A stretch of DNA of 64,000 nt from Sulfuritalea sp. Lineage in GTDB: Bacteria; Pseudomonadota; Gammaproteobacteria; Burkholderiales; Rhodocyclaceae. The DNA lies in assembly GCA_022842325.1 (NCBI GenBank), contig JALHPU010000004.1:1-64000 (forward strand), in the 5' to 3' direction. How positions within the stretch are numbered: the first letter of the stretch is position 1; each line of letters opens with the position of its first letter. The notes beneath the pieces were generated by a model. It ran no database searches. It had not been told where the DNA came from and worked only from the letters and a program-made list of their open reading frames with translations. This document shows positions 44,966-55,045 of this stretch, in pieces. Position numbers and translations under genes: made by a program.

Positions 44966-47366
44966 GCTTGGCAAAGGCCGCCGCCATGGCGCCGGCGGTT
45001 TCCGCCTCGCGCTTGCCGGTCGCCGCTTTGCCGGCCACGCTGCCGCGATTCGCCGTTGCCTGCCCGCGAAGCGGCGTTCCAGGCACGCAAGGCGAGCCAG
45101 CGCCGTCCGAGTGGATACCGCTACGCATAACTCTTGTGCCGGCTTGCGTTCCCGCTGCAGGCAGTTCGTCGGCCAGGCGCATGGTCAGCGCGATGCGCTT
45201 GCGCGGCAGATCGACTTCGAGCACCTTGACCTTGACCACGTCGCCGGCCTTGACCACCTCGTGCGGATCCTTGACGAAGCGGTTGGCGAGTGCCGAAACA
45301 TGCACCAGGCCGTCCTGATGGACGCCGATATCGACAAAGGCGCCGAAGTTGGTGACGTTGGTAATCACGCCTTCGAGCAGCATCCCGGGCTGAAGATCCT
45401 TGAGGTCTTCGACACCGTCGCGGAATGACGCCGTCTTGAACTCGGGACGCGGATCGCGCCCGGGCTTTTCGAGTTCCTTGAGGATGTCCTGCACGGTCGG
45501 CAGGCCGAAGCGCTGGTCGGTGTATTTCGTCGCATCGAGCGCACGCAGCCGGCGCGTATCGCCGACCAGTTCGCGCACGCCGGCCCTGATGTCGGCGAGG
45601 ATGCGCTCGACCACCGGATAGGCCTCGGGGTGCACCGCCGAAGCGTCCAGCGGATTGTCGCTGCCGCTGATGCGCAGGAAGCCGGCGGCCTGCTCGAAGG
45701 CCTTGTCGCCGAGGCGCGGCACCTGCTTCAGTTCGGCGCGCGATTTGAACGCGCCATGAGTGTCGCGGTAGCTGACGATGTTGCCGGCCAGCGTCGAGTT
45801 GAGCCCGGAAATGCGCTTGAGCAGCGCCGCGCTCGCGGTATTCACATCGACGCCGACCGAGTTCACGCAATCCTCCACCACGGCGTCGAGCGAGCGCGCC
45901 AGTCGCGACTGGTTGAGATCGTGCTGGTACTGGCCGACGCCGATCGCCTTCGGCTCGATCTTGACCAGTTCCGCCAGCGGGTCCTGCAGGCGGCGGGCGA
46001 TCGACACCGCACCGCGCAAGGACACGTCGAGATCGGGAAATTCCTGCGCCGCGAGTTCGGAGGCGGAATACACCGAGGCGCCGGCTTCGGAGACGACGAT
46101 CCGGGTCAGCTTGAGTTCCGGGTGGCGGCTCATCAGTTCGGCGGCCAGCTTGTCGGTTTCGCGGCTGGCGGTGCCGTTGCCGATGCTGATCAGGCCGGCG
46201 CCATGCTTATGCGCCAGCTGGCGCAGCACGGCGAGCGAGCCTTCCCAGTCGCGGCGCGGTTCGTGCGGGTAGATGGTCGCGGTGTCCACCACCTTGCCGG
46301 TGGCATCGACCACCGCCACCTTGACCCCGGTGCGGATGCCGGGATCGAGCCCGATGACGGTGTGCTGGCCGGCCGGCGCGGCCAGCAGCAGGTCGTGCAG
46401 ATTGCGCGCGAAAACGCGGATGGCCTCCTCTTCGGCGCGCTCGCGCAACTGGTTCATCAGCTCGGATTCGAGGTGCAGCGAGAGCTTGACCAGCCAGGCC
46501 CAGCGCGCAGTTTCCAGCAGCCATTTGTCCGCCGCGCGGCCCTGGTCGCGGATATCAAAGTGACCGGCAACCATGCCGACGCAAGGCGAGGTCTCGGGCG
46601 GCTCGCGCAGTTCCTGTTCGGTCTTCAGGGCCAGGCGCAGGATGTCCTCCTTGCGCCCGCGCAGCAGCGCCAGCGCACGGTGCGAGGGTATGGTTTTGAT
46701 GGACTCGCGGAAGTCGAACCAGTCGCGGAACTTCGCGCCTTCGGTTTCCTTGCCGGCGACGACATTGGAGGCGAGCAGGGCGTAATCATTGAGATAGCTG
46801 CGCAGTTTCGCCAGCAGCGCCGCATCCTCGCTGAAACGCTCCATCAGGATCTGGCGCGCGCCGTCGAGCGCGGCCTTGATGTCGGGCACGTGCAGCTCGG
46901 CCGGTTCCTGCTGCGGACTGAGGTACTTCGCCGCCTCGGTTTCCGGCGTCAGCGTCGGATCGGCGAACAGCGCATCAGCCAGCGGTTCGAGACCTGCCTC
47001 GCGGGCGATCTGCGCCTTGGTGCGGCGCTTCTGCTTGTAGGGCAGGTAAAGGTCTTCGAGGCGCTGCTTGGTGTCGGCGCTGGTGATCGCCGCCGCCAAC
47101 TCCGGTGTCAGCTTGCCCTGTTCCTCGATCGAGAAAAGGATCGCAGCACGGCGGTCTTCGAGTTCGCGCAGATAGTTGAGGCGTTCCTCCAGATTGCGCA
47201 ACTGGGTGTCATCGAGATTGTCGGTGACTTCCTTGCGATAGCGCGCGATGAAGGGCACGGTGGCGCCCTCGTCGAGCAGTTGCACGGTGGCGGCGACCTG
47301 TTGCGGGCGAACGCCGAGTTCTTCGGCAATGCGTTGCGCGATGCGCGAAGCGATGGATGACTGCAT
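44955..47366 (-). CDS. tex: Tex-family RNA-binding transcription accessory protein
   Basis: The 803-residue protein has the Tex plan: helical N-terminal region ([37 protein letters not shown]), a YqgF/RNase H-like core ([18 protein letters not shown]), helix-hairpin-helix ([25 protein letters not shown]) and C-terminal S1 domain ([36 protein letters not shown]). It binds RNA and affects transcription; the exact role is loosely defined. Between the S1 domain and the normal end ([13 protein letters not shown]) there is an odd insertion of about 40 residues. Confidence 0.93.
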   Translation of the reverse strand: MQSSIASRIAQRIAEELGVRPQQVAATVQLLDEGATVPFIARYRKEVTDNLDDTQLRNLEERLNYLRELEDRRAAILFSIEEQGKLTPELAAAITSADTKQRLEDLYLPYKQKRRTKAQIAREAGLEPLADALFADPTLTPETEAAKYLSPQQEPAELHVPDIKAALDGARQILMERFSEDAALLAKLRSYLNDYALLASNVVAGKETEGAKFRDWFDFRESIKTIPSHRALALLRGRKEDILRLALKTEQELREPPETSPCVGMVAGHFDIRDQGRAADKWLLETARWAWLVKLSLHLESELMNQLRERAEEEAIRVFARNLHDLLLAAPAGQHTVIGLDPGIRTGVKVAVVDATGKVVDTATIYPHEPRRDWEGSLAVLRQLAHKHGAGLISIGNGTASRETDKLAAELMSRHPELKLTRIVVSEAGASVYSASELAAQEFPDLDVSLRGAVSIARRLQDPLAELVKIEPKAIGVGQYQHDLNQSRLARSLDAVVEDCVNSVGVDVNTASAALLKRISGLNSTLAGNIVSYRDTHGAFKSRAELKQVPRLGDKAFEQAAGFLRISGSDNPLDASAVHPEAYPVVERILADIRAGVRELVGDTRRLRALDATKYTDQRFGLPTVQDILKELEKPGRDPRPEFKTASFRDGVEDLKDLQPGMLLEGVITNVTNFGAFVDIGVHQDGLVHVSALANRFVKDPHEVVKAGDVVKVKVLEVDLPRKRIALTMRLADELPAAGTQAGTRVMRSGIHSDGAGSPCVPGTPLRGQATANRGSVAGKAATGKREAETAGAMAAAFAKLRR

Positions 47367-47441
47367 GGGTTTCCTGAAAGCGACGGGGCAGGGCGCGCAC
47401 CTTACTGGCTGGCGCAGCCGAAGGCAAGTCTTGACAGCCGC

Positions 47442-48305
47442 CTAGTTCAAGGTGCGCGCCAGCTGGATGCGAAATTCGCGTACCAGATCATCGTATTGCG
47501 CGTTGCCGCCGAGCAGCGTGAACAAATCGAGCATGGATTTGCGCGCGGCTTCGTCCTGCCACTTGCGGTCGCGGCGCACGCATTCCAGCAGCTGTTCCAG
47601 CGCCGGCCGGTAGTCGTGGGCCAGTGCCAGTGCATGCGCCAGTTGCAGGCGGGCATCGAGGTCGCCGGCATTGGCGGCGATGCGCGCCGCGAGCGCCGCC
47701 GGATCGGCGCCGCCGCCCGCGACGAGCAGCTTCAGCCTGGCCTGCAGGGCGCCGTGCCGGGCGGCGTCCCTGGCGCGGTGCTCCAGCGCGTCGAGGATCG
47801 CCCGCGCGGCCTCTGTCCCGTGCTGGTCCAGATGGATTTCGGCAAGGTCGAGCTGTACGGCTTCGTTGGCCGGATCGAGTTCGCGCGCATCAGCCAGCAA
47901 CGAGCAGGCGACGTCGCTATCGCCGCGCGCCCGAGCTTCTTGCGCGGCAATGCGCAGCGGTTCCGCGGGCGAGGGCAGCAGGCCGTCGATGAAGGCGCGG
48001 ATCTGGATCTCGGGCAGCGCGCCGGTGAATTCATCGACCATTTCGCCATTGACGAAGGCCTTGACGTTGGGAATGCTGCGCACGCCGTAGCGTCCGGCGA
48101 TTTCCTGATCACGATCCGAATTGAGCTTGGCCAGAACGAAGCGCCCGCCATACTCGGCGGCGAGCTTTTCCAGGATCGGCTTGAGCACGCGGCAGGGCGC
48201 GCACCACTCCGCCCAGAAGTCGACCAGCACCAGGGTGCGGTGCGAGGCGGCGATGACTTTTTCCTGAAAGTCGGCGCTGCCGACATCGAACGAAAAGGGA
48301 TTCAT
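47442..48305 (-). CDS. Thioredoxin-fold co-chaperone (CnoX/YbbN-like)
   Basis: The 287-residue protein joins an N-terminal thioredoxin domain with a C-terminal TPR-like helical region (~residues 115-287), the CnoX/YbbN design. CnoX hands oxidised or unfolded proteins to chaperones. Unlike E. coli CnoX, which lacks the usual pair, this one keeps the redox motif WCAPC (Cys35, Cys38), so it may be an active thiol oxidoreductase. It sits between tex and divergent purL. Confidence 0.85.
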   Translation of the reverse strand: MNPFSFDVGSADFQEKVIAASHRTLVLVDFWAEWCAPCRVLKPILEKLAAEYGGRFVLAKLNSDRDQEIAGRYGVRSIPNVKAFVNGEMVDEFTGALPEIQIRAFIDGLLPSPAEPLRIAAQEARARGDSDVACSLLADARELDPANEAVQLDLAEIHLDQHGTEAARAILDALEHRARDAARHGALQARLKLLVAGGGADPAALAARIAANAGDLDARLQLAHALALAHDYRPALEQLLECVRRDRKWQDEAARKSMLDLFTLLGGNAQYDDLVREFRIQLARTLN

Positions 48306-48427
48306 GTGTCGCGGTGTCCGGGAATGTGGGGGCTGGATCCAGTTTCTCAGGCTTGCTGGCGGAATGCAATTCCCGGCGCCGCATGTCGCACCGTGCGCTG
48401 CCCGTGAGGCCGGCTCGCCGCTGAGGG

Positions 48428-48433
48428 TATAAT
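48428..48433 (+). promoter_or_regulatory. -10 box for purL
   Basis: A perfect TATAAT 51 bases before the purL start; the -35 region (TGAGGC at the right distance) is weak, so an activator or leader control is possible. Confidence 0.45.
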
Positions 48434-48484
48434 TCCGCGCCTTGCGTTATCACCCTGCCTTCTACCCGCCCCGGTCCGTCCATC

Positions 48485-51400
48485 ATGGCTGAATTCCTTG
48501 CCCTGCGGGGCTCTGCTGCGTTTTCGGCGTCCCGCCTGGCGCGCCTGCAAAAGACCGTAGTCGAGATTGCGGCCGGACTCCGGCTGACGGCGGAGCACTG
48601 GTATTTCATCGAGCTCGAGACGGCGCTGGATGCCGATGAAACGGCCCGGCTGAAGGACTTGCTGGGCGTCCCGGCGACCTTGCCGGCGCCGCCCGCCGGC
48701 GAACTGCTGCTGGTCACACCGCGCCTGGGCACGATCTCGCCCTGGAGCTCGAAAGCCACCGACATTGCGAAGAATTGCGGCTTTGCCGCGGTCAAGCGCG
48801 TCGAGCGCGCCATTGCTTACCATGCGGCCTACCATGCGCAGGGCGCAAAGGAAAAGTCGGCGCTGGCGACACGCCTCCACGACCGCATGACCGAGTCGGT
48901 GCTGGATTCGATCGATGCTGCCCGAGCCTTGTTCCATCATGTCGCACCACAACCGCTGACCACAATCGATCTCCAGTCCGGCGGGCGCGCCGCGCTGGTC
49001 GCGGCCAACGCCGAGCTGGGCCTGGCGCTGTCCGACGACGAGATCGATTACCTGGTGGAAAACTTCGGCAAGCTCGGACGCAACCCGACCGACGTCGAAC
49101 TCATGATGTTCGCCCAGGCCAATTCCGAACATTGCCGGCACAAGATCTTCAACGCATCGTGGACCGTGGATGGCCTGCCGCAGCCGCTGTCGCTGTTCGG
49201 CATGATCCGCGAAACGCACAAGGCGCATCCGCAAGGCACGGTGGTGGCTTATTCGGACAATGCCGCGGTGATCGAAGGCGCGAGCATCCGGCGCTTCTAC
49301 CCGCGCGCCGATCGCGGCTACGAATACGGCGACGAACTCACGCATATCCTGGCCAAGGTCGAAACGCACAATCATCCGACCGCGATCTCGCCCTTCCCCG
49401 GCGCGGCGACCGGCTCCGGCGGCGAGATTCGCGACGAAGGCGCGACGGGGCGCGGCTCCAAGCCCAAGGCCGGTCTCTGCGGCTTCTCGGTGTCCGACCT
49501 GAAAATTCCGGGTTATGTGCAGCCTTGGGAATCGAACTACGGCAAGCCGGAGCGCATCGCCTCGGCGCTCGACATCATGATCGAAGGCCCGATCGGCGCC
49601 GCGGCCTTCAACAACGAATTCGGCCGGCCCAACCTGGCCGGCTACTTCCGCAGCTTCGAGCAGGAATTCAATGGCGAGATGCGCGGCTACCACAAGCCGA
49701 TCATGATCGCCGGGGGCTTGGGCAACATCTCCGCCGACCACGCTTTCAAGATCCGCTTCCCGGCCGGCAGCCTGCTGATCCAGCTCGGCGGCCCCGGCAT
49801 GCTGATCGGCCTCGGCGGCGGTGCCGCGTCCTCGATGGCGACCGGCTCAAACACGGCTGATCTCGATTTCGCCTCGGTGCAGCGCGGTAACCCGGAAATC
49901 CAGCGCCGCGCCCAGGAGGTCATCGACCGCTGCTGGCAGCAGGGCGATGCCAACCCGATACTCGCCATCCACGATGTCGGTGCCGGCGGCATTTCCAACG
50001 CCATGCCCGAGCTCGCGCATGACGCCGGCTGCGGCGCGGCCTTCGACCTGCGCGCGATCCCCAGCGAGGAGCCGGGCATGAGCCCGCGCGAGATCTGGAG
50101 CAACGAGGCGCAGGAGCGCTACGTGCTGGCCATCGCGCCGGCACGCCTGGACGAGTTTCGCGCCTTGTGCGAGCGCGAGCGTTGCCCCTTCGCCGTGCTC
50201 GGCGTCGCCACCGACGACAGCCAACTGACGGTCAAGGACGATCGTTTCGGCAACAAGCCGGTGGACATGCCGATGGAAGTGCTGCTCGGCAAGGCGCCCA
50301 AGCTGCACCGCGATGCGCGGCGCCAGCGCGTGACGATGCCGCCGCTCGATGTCGCCGCCATCGACCTCAAGGAGGCCGCGCTGCGCGTGCTGCGCCTGCC
50401 GGCCGTGGCCTCGAAGAACTTCCTGGTCACCATCGGCGACCGCAGCGTCGGCGGCTTCACCGCGCGCGACCAGATGGTCGGCCCCTGGCAGGTGCCGGTG
50501 GCCGACGTCGCGGTGACCGCGATGGGCTATGACACCTTCCTCGGCGAGGCTTTCGCCATGGGCGAGCGCACGCCGCTGGCCCTGCTCGATGCCGCGGCCT
50601 CGGGCCGCATGGCGGTGGGCGAGGCGCTGACCAACCTCGCTGCCGCCGATGTCGGCGCCATCGGTCGCATCAAGCTCTCCGCCAACTGGATGGCGGCGGC
50701 CGGCCATGGCTTTGAAGACGCCGCGCTGTTCGATACGGTGAAGGCGGTCGGCATCGACTTCTGCCCGGCGCTCGGGGTCGCGATTCCGGTCGGCAAGGAT
50801 TCGCTGTCGATGCGCACCAAGTGGGAGGACGCTGGCCAGGCGAAGCAGGTCACGGCGCCCTTGTCGCTGATCGTCACGGCCTTTGCCGCGGTGGACGATG
50901 TGCGCCGCACGTTGACGCCGCAACTGCGGCCCGACGCCGAGGTGGGCGAAACCGAGTTGCTGCTGATCGACCTCGGCCAGGGCCGCAACCGGCTAGGCGG
51001 TTCGGCCCTGGCGCAGGTGTATGGCGTCTGCGGAGATACCGCACCCGATGTCGATGCCGCGTTGCTGAAAAGCTTTTTCGGCGCGATCCAGGCGCTGAAC
51101 CGTGCCGGAAAAATCCTCGCCTATCACGACCGCTCGGACGGAGGTCTGTTCGCCACGGTTTGCGAAATGAGTTTCGCCTCGCATGTCGGCGTTTCGCTGA
51201 ATCTCGACGGGCTCTGCTATGACCCGCTGATGAACGATGTCGACGGCAGCGAGCGCTTTCCGCAGATCGCCGGCCGCCTGCGCGATCGCATCATCGCCGC
51301 GCTGTTCACCGAGGAACTCGGCGCCGTGCTGCAGATTCGCCTTGCCGATCGCGCGGCCGTGATGCAGGTCCTGCGCGAAGCCGGCCTCGGCACCTGCAGC

Positions 51401-52405
51401 CATGCCATCGGCACCACCAACACGGCCGATGCGATACGCATCTGGCGCAATGCCAAGGCGGTATTCGCCGCTCACCGCAATGAATTGCAGCGCACCTGGA
51501 GCGAAACCAGCTTTCAGATCGCCCGCCTGCGCGACGATCCGGTCTGCGCCCAGGAAGAATTCGATGCGCTGCTCGACGCCGACAATCCCGGGCTGTCGGT
51601 TTCAATCAAGTCCGCGCCAGCGGCGCCCTTTGTCGCCACCGGCGCGCGGCCGAAGATTGCGATATTGCGCGAGCAGGGCGTCAATGGACACGTGGAGATG
51701 GCCGCTGCTTTCGAGCGCGCCGGCTTCGCGCCCTACGACGTGCATATGTCCGACCTGCAGAGCGGCCGCATGCATCTGGCCTCATTCTCGGGCTTCGCGG
51801 CCTGCGGTGGCTTTTCCTACGGCGACGTGCTCGGCGCCGGCCAGGGCTGGGCCAAGTCGGTGTTGTTCAACGAGCGCCTGCGCGACGAATTCACCGCCTT
51901 CTTTTCTCGCGCCGACAGCTTCGCGCTGGGCGTCTGCAACGGCTGCCAGATGATGGCTCACCTGGCGCCGATCATCCCCGGCGCCGAGTCTTGGCCGACT
52001 TTCCAGCGCAACCTTAGCGAGCAGTTCGAGGCCCGCGTGGTGATGGTCGAAATTCCGTCCTCCGCATCGATCTTTCTCGCCGGTATGGCCGGCTCGAAAC
52101 TGCCCGTGGTGGTCAGCCACGGCGAAGGCCGCGCCGAATTCGTCGTTGGCCAGAATGCCAAGCCGCTGGTGACCATGCGCTATATCGACAACCGCGGCGC
52201 CGTGGCGACCGGCTACCCCTTCAATCCCAACGGTTCGCCCGATGGACTGGCCGGCGTGACGACGGCCGACGGCCGCTTCACGATCATGATGCCGCACCCG
52301 GAGCGCACCTTCCGCAGCCTGCAGATGTCCTGGCAGCCGCCCGGACTCGGCGAAGACGGGCCGTGGCTGGAGATGTTCCGTAGTGCGAGACGTTGGCTGA
52401 GTTGA
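48485..52405 (+). CDS. purL: Phosphoribosylformylglycinamidine synthase
   Basis: This 1306-residue enzyme makes FGAM in purine synthesis using ATP and glutamine. It is the large single-chain form: N-terminal PurS-like part, FGAMS core with [33 protein letters not shown], and a C-terminal class I glutamine amidotransferase with the catalytic cysteine in [11 protein letters not shown] and the His/Glu pair in MPHPERTFR. The start MAEFLALRG follows a TATAAT box. The convergent ppiC operon lies downstream, separated by a strong terminator. Confidence 0.97.
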   Translation: MAEFLALRGSAAFSASRLARLQKTVVEIAAGLRLTAEHWYFIELETALDADETARLKDLLGVPATLPAPPAGELLLVTPRLGTISPWSSKATDIAKNCGFAAVKRVERAIAYHAAYHAQGAKEKSALATRLHDRMTESVLDSIDAARALFHHVAPQPLTTIDLQSGGRAALVAANAELGLALSDDEIDYLVENFGKLGRNPTDVELMMFAQANSEHCRHKIFNASWTVDGLPQPLSLFGMIRETHKAHPQGTVVAYSDNAAVIEGASIRRFYPRADRGYEYGDELTHILAKVETHNHPTAISPFPGAATGSGGEIRDEGATGRGSKPKAGLCGFSVSDLKIPGYVQPWESNYGKPERIASALDIMIEGPIGAAAFNNEFGRPNLAGYFRSFEQEFNGEMRGYHKPIMIAGGLGNISADHAFKIRFPAGSLLIQLGGPGMLIGLGGGAASSMATGSNTADLDFASVQRGNPEIQRRAQEVIDRCWQQGDANPILAIHDVGAGGISNAMPELAHDAGCGAAFDLRAIPSEEPGMSPREIWSNEAQERYVLAIAPARLDEFRALCERERCPFAVLGVATDDSQLTVKDDRFGNKPVDMPMEVLLGKAPKLHRDARRQRVTMPPLDVAAIDLKEAALRVLRLPAVASKNFLVTIGDRSVGGFTARDQMVGPWQVPVADVAVTAMGYDTFLGEAFAMGERTPLALLDAAASGRMAVGEALTNLAAADVGAIGRIKLSANWMAAAGHGFEDAALFDTVKAVGIDFCPALGVAIPVGKDSLSMRTKWEDAGQAKQVTAPLSLIVTAFAAVDDVRRTLTPQLRPDAEVGETELLLIDLGQGRNRLGGSALAQVYGVCGDTAPDVDAALLKSFFGAIQALNRAGKILAYHDRSDGGLFATVCEMSFASHVGVSLNLDGLCYDPLMNDVDGSERFPQIAGRLRDRIIAALFTEELGAVLQIRLADRAAVMQVLREAGLGTCSHAIGTTNTADAIRIWRNAKAVFAAHRNELQRTWSETSFQIARLRDDPVCAQEEFDALLDADNPGLSVSIKSAPAAPFVATGARPKIAILREQGVNGHVEMAAAFERAGFAPYDVHMSDLQSGRMHLASFSGFAACGGFSYGDVLGAGQGWAKSVLFNERLRDEFTAFFSRADSFALGVCNGCQMMAHLAPIIPGAESWPTFQRNLSEQFEARVVMVEIPSSASIFLAGMAGSKLPVVVSHGEGRAEFVVGQNAKPLVTMRYIDNRGAVATGYPFNPNGSPDGLAGVTTADGRFTIMMPHPERTFRSLQMSWQPPGLGEDGPWLEMFRSARRWLS
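48852..48875 (-). repeat. Possible REP-A match in purL
   Basis: AAAAGTCGGCGCTGGCGACA followed by CGCC. It fits the consensus loosely and encodes KSALATRL, which is acceptable for the family, so it may be chance. Confidence 0.25.
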
Positions 52406-52407
52406 CG

Positions 52408-52435
52408 GAAAGTCGGCGCCGGCGATACGGCGCCG
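52408..52435 (-). repeat. REP-A copy, intergenic
   Basis: GAAAGTCGGCGCCGGCGATA then CGGCGCCG. Perfect hairpin GGCGCCG-GCGATA-CGGCGCC, just after the purL stop and adjacent to a REP-B unit. Confidence 0.7.
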
Positions 52436-52485
52436 TAGACATATCCCACCAGGGGATACCGTCCCCGCCTCCGCGGGGACATAAA
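52436..52485 (+). repeat. REP-B unit
   Basis: AGACATATCCCACCAGGGG, then ATACC and a perfect stem GTCCCCGC-CTCC-GCGGGGAC (52461-52480), then the ATAA tail. It begins with the AGACATA end of a lost first unit. Confidence 0.7.
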
Positions 52486-52510
52486 AAACGGGAGCCGCGG
52501 CTCCCGTTTT
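52485..52510. terminator. Bidirectional terminator between purL and ppiC
   Basis: AAAACGGGAGCC-GC-GGCTCCCGTTTT is a perfect 26-base palindrome with A/T tracts on both sides, serving the converging purL and ppiC transcripts. Confidence 0.85.
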
Positions 52511-52528
52511 TGTTTGGGCCGAGACCGC

Positions 52529-53329
52529 CTACTCGACCTTGGCCTTGGCGCGCAGGTCGTCGATGTGCTTCTGCACCTGGCGCTGCTGCAACTGCTGGGC
52601 GATCTGGCCCTTGGCTTCGTCGATGCCCGGCAGCTTGAGTTCGCGCGTGTCCTCGAGCAGGATTACGTGCCAGCCGAAATCGCTCTTGACCGGGGTTTCG
52701 GTGAACTTGCCTTTTTCCAGCTTGGTCATGGCTGCCGAGAAGGGCGGGACGAAGGAGGCGGGGTTGGCCCAGCCGAGATCGCCGCCGCGTTCCTTGGAGC
52801 CCGGATCCTTGGATTCCTTGGCCAGATCCTCGATCTTTTCGCCCTTCTTCAGGCGGGCGATGATCGCCTTGGCATCGTCTTCCTTTTCCACCAGAACGTG
52901 ACGGGCCTTGTACTCCTTGCTGCCGAGCTTGGCCTTGATCTCGTCATATTCCTTCTTGATCTGGTCGTCGGTGACGGGGTGGGTGCGGACGTAGTCATTG
53001 AGGTAGGCGCCGATCAGCACGCCCTGGCGCGCCAGGTCGATCTGGCCTTGCACCTCGGGCTTCTTGTCGAAGCCCTTCTTGATCGATTCCTGCGTCAGGA
53101 TTTCGCGGCGTACCAGTTCTTCGGTCACGGCCTTGCGCAGTTCCGCGGAATCCGGCTGACCCTGTGCGGCCTGGCCGGCGATCAGCGCGTCGGCGCGGAC
53201 CTTGGGGATGGCCTTGCCATTGACCGTGGCGAAGGTCGCGGAGTCGGCCTTTTTCTGGGCCATGGCGGGCGCTGCGCCGACCGAAACGGCAAAGGCGAGC
53301 AGGAGGGCGTGACGGAGGGTACGGTTCAT
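52529..53329 (-). CDS. Periplasmic PpiC-type peptidyl-prolyl isomerase
   Basis: The 266-residue protein has a signal peptide (cleavage after PAMA), a SurA/PrsA-like helical N-terminal region and a central parvulin domain (YKARHVLVEKEDDAKAIIARLKKGEKIEDLAKESKDPGSKERGGDLGW, ending FGWHVILLED). It should help fold exported proteins. It is the last gene of the msrB-yciB-yciI-bolA-ppiC operon, a standard betaproteobacterial order, and ends at a strong terminator. Confidence 0.92.
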   Translation of the reverse strand: MNRTLRHALLLAFAVSVGAAPAMAQKKADSATFATVNGKAIPKVRADALIAGQAAQGQPDSAELRKAVTEELVRREILTQESIKKGFDKKPEVQGQIDLARQGVLIGAYLNDYVRTHPVTDDQIKKEYDEIKAKLGSKEYKARHVLVEKEDDAKAIIARLKKGEKIEDLAKESKDPGSKERGGDLGWANPASFVPPFSAAMTKLEKGKFTETPVKSDFGWHVILLEDTRELKLPGIDEAKGQIAQQLQQRQVQKHIDDLRAKAKVE

Positions 53330-53355
53330 CGTGGTTCCTGATTGGGCGGAGGTTG

Positions 53356-53619
53356 TCAGTGTTCGTCGGGGGTTTTTGCGGTAATGCTGAGTGCGTGAAT
53401 TTCCCGCTTCATCAGCGGGCCGAGCGCATCATACACCAAGCGATGTCTTTCCATTGTCCTGCAACCGGCGAAGCGCGGCGAGACGATTTGCAGCCGGAAA
53501 TGGCCGCCACCGGCCTTGGCGCCGGCGTGTCCGGCATGCTTGGCCGAGTCGTCCTGGATCTCGATGGAGACCGGATCGAGTGCGGCGAGGCTGGCGCGCA
53601 TGGCATCGATGACGCTCAT
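53356..53619 (-). CDS. BolA-family protein
   Basis: The 87-residue product has the BolA fold signature: [30 protein letters not shown], then [34 protein letters not shown], with the invariant RxxxHRxVxxxL pattern. BolA proteins bind glutaredoxins and iron-sulfur clusters and may act in regulation; the exact branch (BolA or IbaG) is unclear. It overlaps yciI by ATGA and precedes ppiC. Confidence 0.92.
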   Translation of the reverse strand: MSVIDAMRASLAALDPVSIEIQDDSAKHAGHAGAKAGGGHFRLQIVSPRFAGCRTMERHRLVYDALGPLMKREIHALSITAKTPDEH

Positions 53620-53921
53620 GATTTCGGAAAGACCTGCCTGAACGGGCGTACCGTGACGCGGGCATAGACGCCGGCGGCGACATAGGGATCGGCGTCGGCC
53701 CAGGCTTGGGCTGCGGCCAGCGAATCGAACTCGGCAACGATCAGGCTGCCGGCAAAGCCGGCGGGTCCCGGATCGGGGCTGTCGATCGCGGGGAAGGGGC
53801 CGCCCAGGACGAGGCGACCGGCGGCGTTCAGTTCGTTGAGGCGCGCCAGATGGGCCGGGCGACTGGCAAGCCGCCGATCGAGACTGTGCGGCACATCCTC
53901 GCCGACGATGGCATATAGCAT
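53616..53921 (-). CDS. yciI: YciI-family protein
   Basis: The 101-residue protein has the YciI/YCII dimeric alpha-beta barrel pattern: [28 protein letters not shown] at the start, LVLGGPFPA in the middle and a conserved Asp/Tyr segment [11 protein letters not shown]. The biochemical role of the family is poorly known, although a His-Asp pair suggests an enzyme. The start overlaps the yciB stop by one base and its end overlaps bolA, indicating tight co-expression. Confidence 0.88.
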   Translation of the reverse strand: MLYAIVGEDVPHSLDRRLASRPAHLARLNELNAAGRLVLGGPFPAIDSPDPGPAGFAGSLIVAEFDSLAAAQAWADADPYVAAGVYARVTVRPFRQVFPKS

Positions 53922-54496
53922 CAGGGTTTCTCCGAGGGGGCTTTGGGTTGCGGGACGGGCTCTTCCTTGTCGTCGGGCAGGTACTTGGCCAGGACCAAGC
54001 CTTGCAGGACGATGAAGACGATCATCAGTCCCATGCCGCCGAAGAGCTTGAAGCTGACCCAGGTGTCGGTGCTGAAGTTGAAGGCCACGTACAGGTTGAG
54101 CACGCCCATGACCGCGAAGAAGCCTATCCAGGCGTAATTGAGCTGGCCCCAGAGCGCTTCCGGCAGTTCCACCTGCTTTTCCATCATGGCGCGGATCAGG
54201 TTCTTGCCGAAGAATTGCGCCGAGCCGAACAGCGTGGTCGCAAACAGCCAGTAGAGTACCGTCGGCTTCCACTTGATGAAGGTCTCGTCGCGCAGGACCA
54301 GCGTCGCACCGCCGAACACCACCACCAGCCCCAGGCTGACCCAGAGCATGGTGTCCACCTTGCCGTGGCGATGCCAGACCCAGCCGATCTGCGCCGCCGT
54401 GGCGGCGATCACCACGATGGTGGCGATATAGATGTCGAAAACCTTGAAGGCCGCAAAAAACAGGATGATCGGAAACAGGTCGAATAGGAATTTCAT
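53921..54496 (-). CDS. yciB: Inner-membrane septation protein YciB
   Basis: The 191-residue protein has five membrane segments and the family start [30 protein letters not shown], followed by the usual [10 protein letters not shown] and [20 protein letters not shown]. YciB affects cell division and envelope integrity in enterobacteria (also called IspZ/IspA). The C-terminal tail is proline- and charge-rich. It lies between msrB and yciI in the minus-strand operon. Confidence 0.92.
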   Translation of the reverse strand: MKFLFDLFPIILFFAAFKVFDIYIATIVVIAATAAQIGWVWHRHGKVDTMLWVSLGLVVVFGGATLVLRDETFIKWKPTVLYWLFATTLFGSAQFFGKNLIRAMMEKQVELPEALWGQLNYAWIGFFAVMGVLNLYVAFNFSTDTWVSFKLFGGMGLMIVFIVLQGLVLAKYLPDDKEEPVPQPKAPSEKP

Positions 54497-54513
54497 GTAG
54501 TGAATTTTAACGG

Positions 54514-54918
54514 TTACTTCTTCGGCTCGAGGTCGAGCGAAGCTGAATTTATGCAGTAGCGCAGTCCGGTCGGGGCGGGGCCGTCGGGGAAGACGTGGCC
54601 CAGATGGGCGCCGCAATTGCTGCAGACCACCTCGGTGCGGCGCATGGAATGGCTGTTGTCCTGGTTTTCGGCAATGCCGCCGGCGGCGAGCGGGGCGGTG
54701 AAGCTGGGCCAGCCGCAGCCCGAATCGAACTTGGCTTCCGAGGCGAACAGCGGCTCGCTGCACCCGATGCAGCGATACACGCCGGGCTCCTTGCAGTCCC
54801 AGTAGTCGCCGCTGAAGGCACGTTCGGTGCCTTTCTCGCGAGCGACGTGGTACTGCATGGGCGTAAGTTGCGCGCGCCACTCGGCTTCGGTCTTGGTGAT
54901 CTTCGGTTTATTGCTCAT
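54514..54918 (-). CDS. msrB: Methionine-R-sulfoxide reductase MsrB
   Basis: This 134-residue enzyme repairs R-methionine sulfoxide. Two zinc CxxC pairs are visible (CIGC and CSNC), with [12 protein letters not shown] for substrate binding and the catalytic Cys in [13 protein letters not shown]. The start [18 protein letters not shown] has GGAGGGGACTC upstream. It is the first gene of the operon, divergent from dadA across about 130 bases containing a REP-B unit. Confidence 0.96.
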   Translation of the reverse strand: MSNKPKITKTEAEWRAQLTPMQYHVAREKGTERAFSGDYWDCKEPGVYRCIGCSEPLFASEAKFDSGCGWPSFTAPLAAGGIAENQDNSHSMRRTEVVCSNCGAHLGHVFPDGPAPTGLRYCINSASLDLEPKK

Positions 54919-54989
54919 GAGTCCCCTCCGGGGCGCTGACTATAATTGGGGCCATGATTTTTCAGATCAAGCAGCATATACAAAAATTG

Positions 54990-55034
54990 TTATGTCCCCA
55001 GAGCGTGCGGCGGGGACGGAATCCCGGCGGGATC
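54990..55034 (-). repeat. REP-B unit upstream of dadA
   Basis: TTATGTCCCC, then a loop and GGGGACGGAATCCCGGCGGG: the inverted form of the REP-B unit. It ends 11 bases before the dadA start, so it occupies the 5' leader. Confidence 0.6.
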
Positions 55035-55045
55035 GGAATGATTCG

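Noticed and set aside
48262-48285. REP-A-like word at the start of the CnoX-like gene
   Set aside because: One block is shortened and the encoded DVGSADFQ fits the family; probably chance.
54827-55045. Longer DadA N-terminus
   Set aside because: The extension is read from msrB antisense DNA and a REP-B unit; MRVTVLGAG is the natural FAD-binding start.
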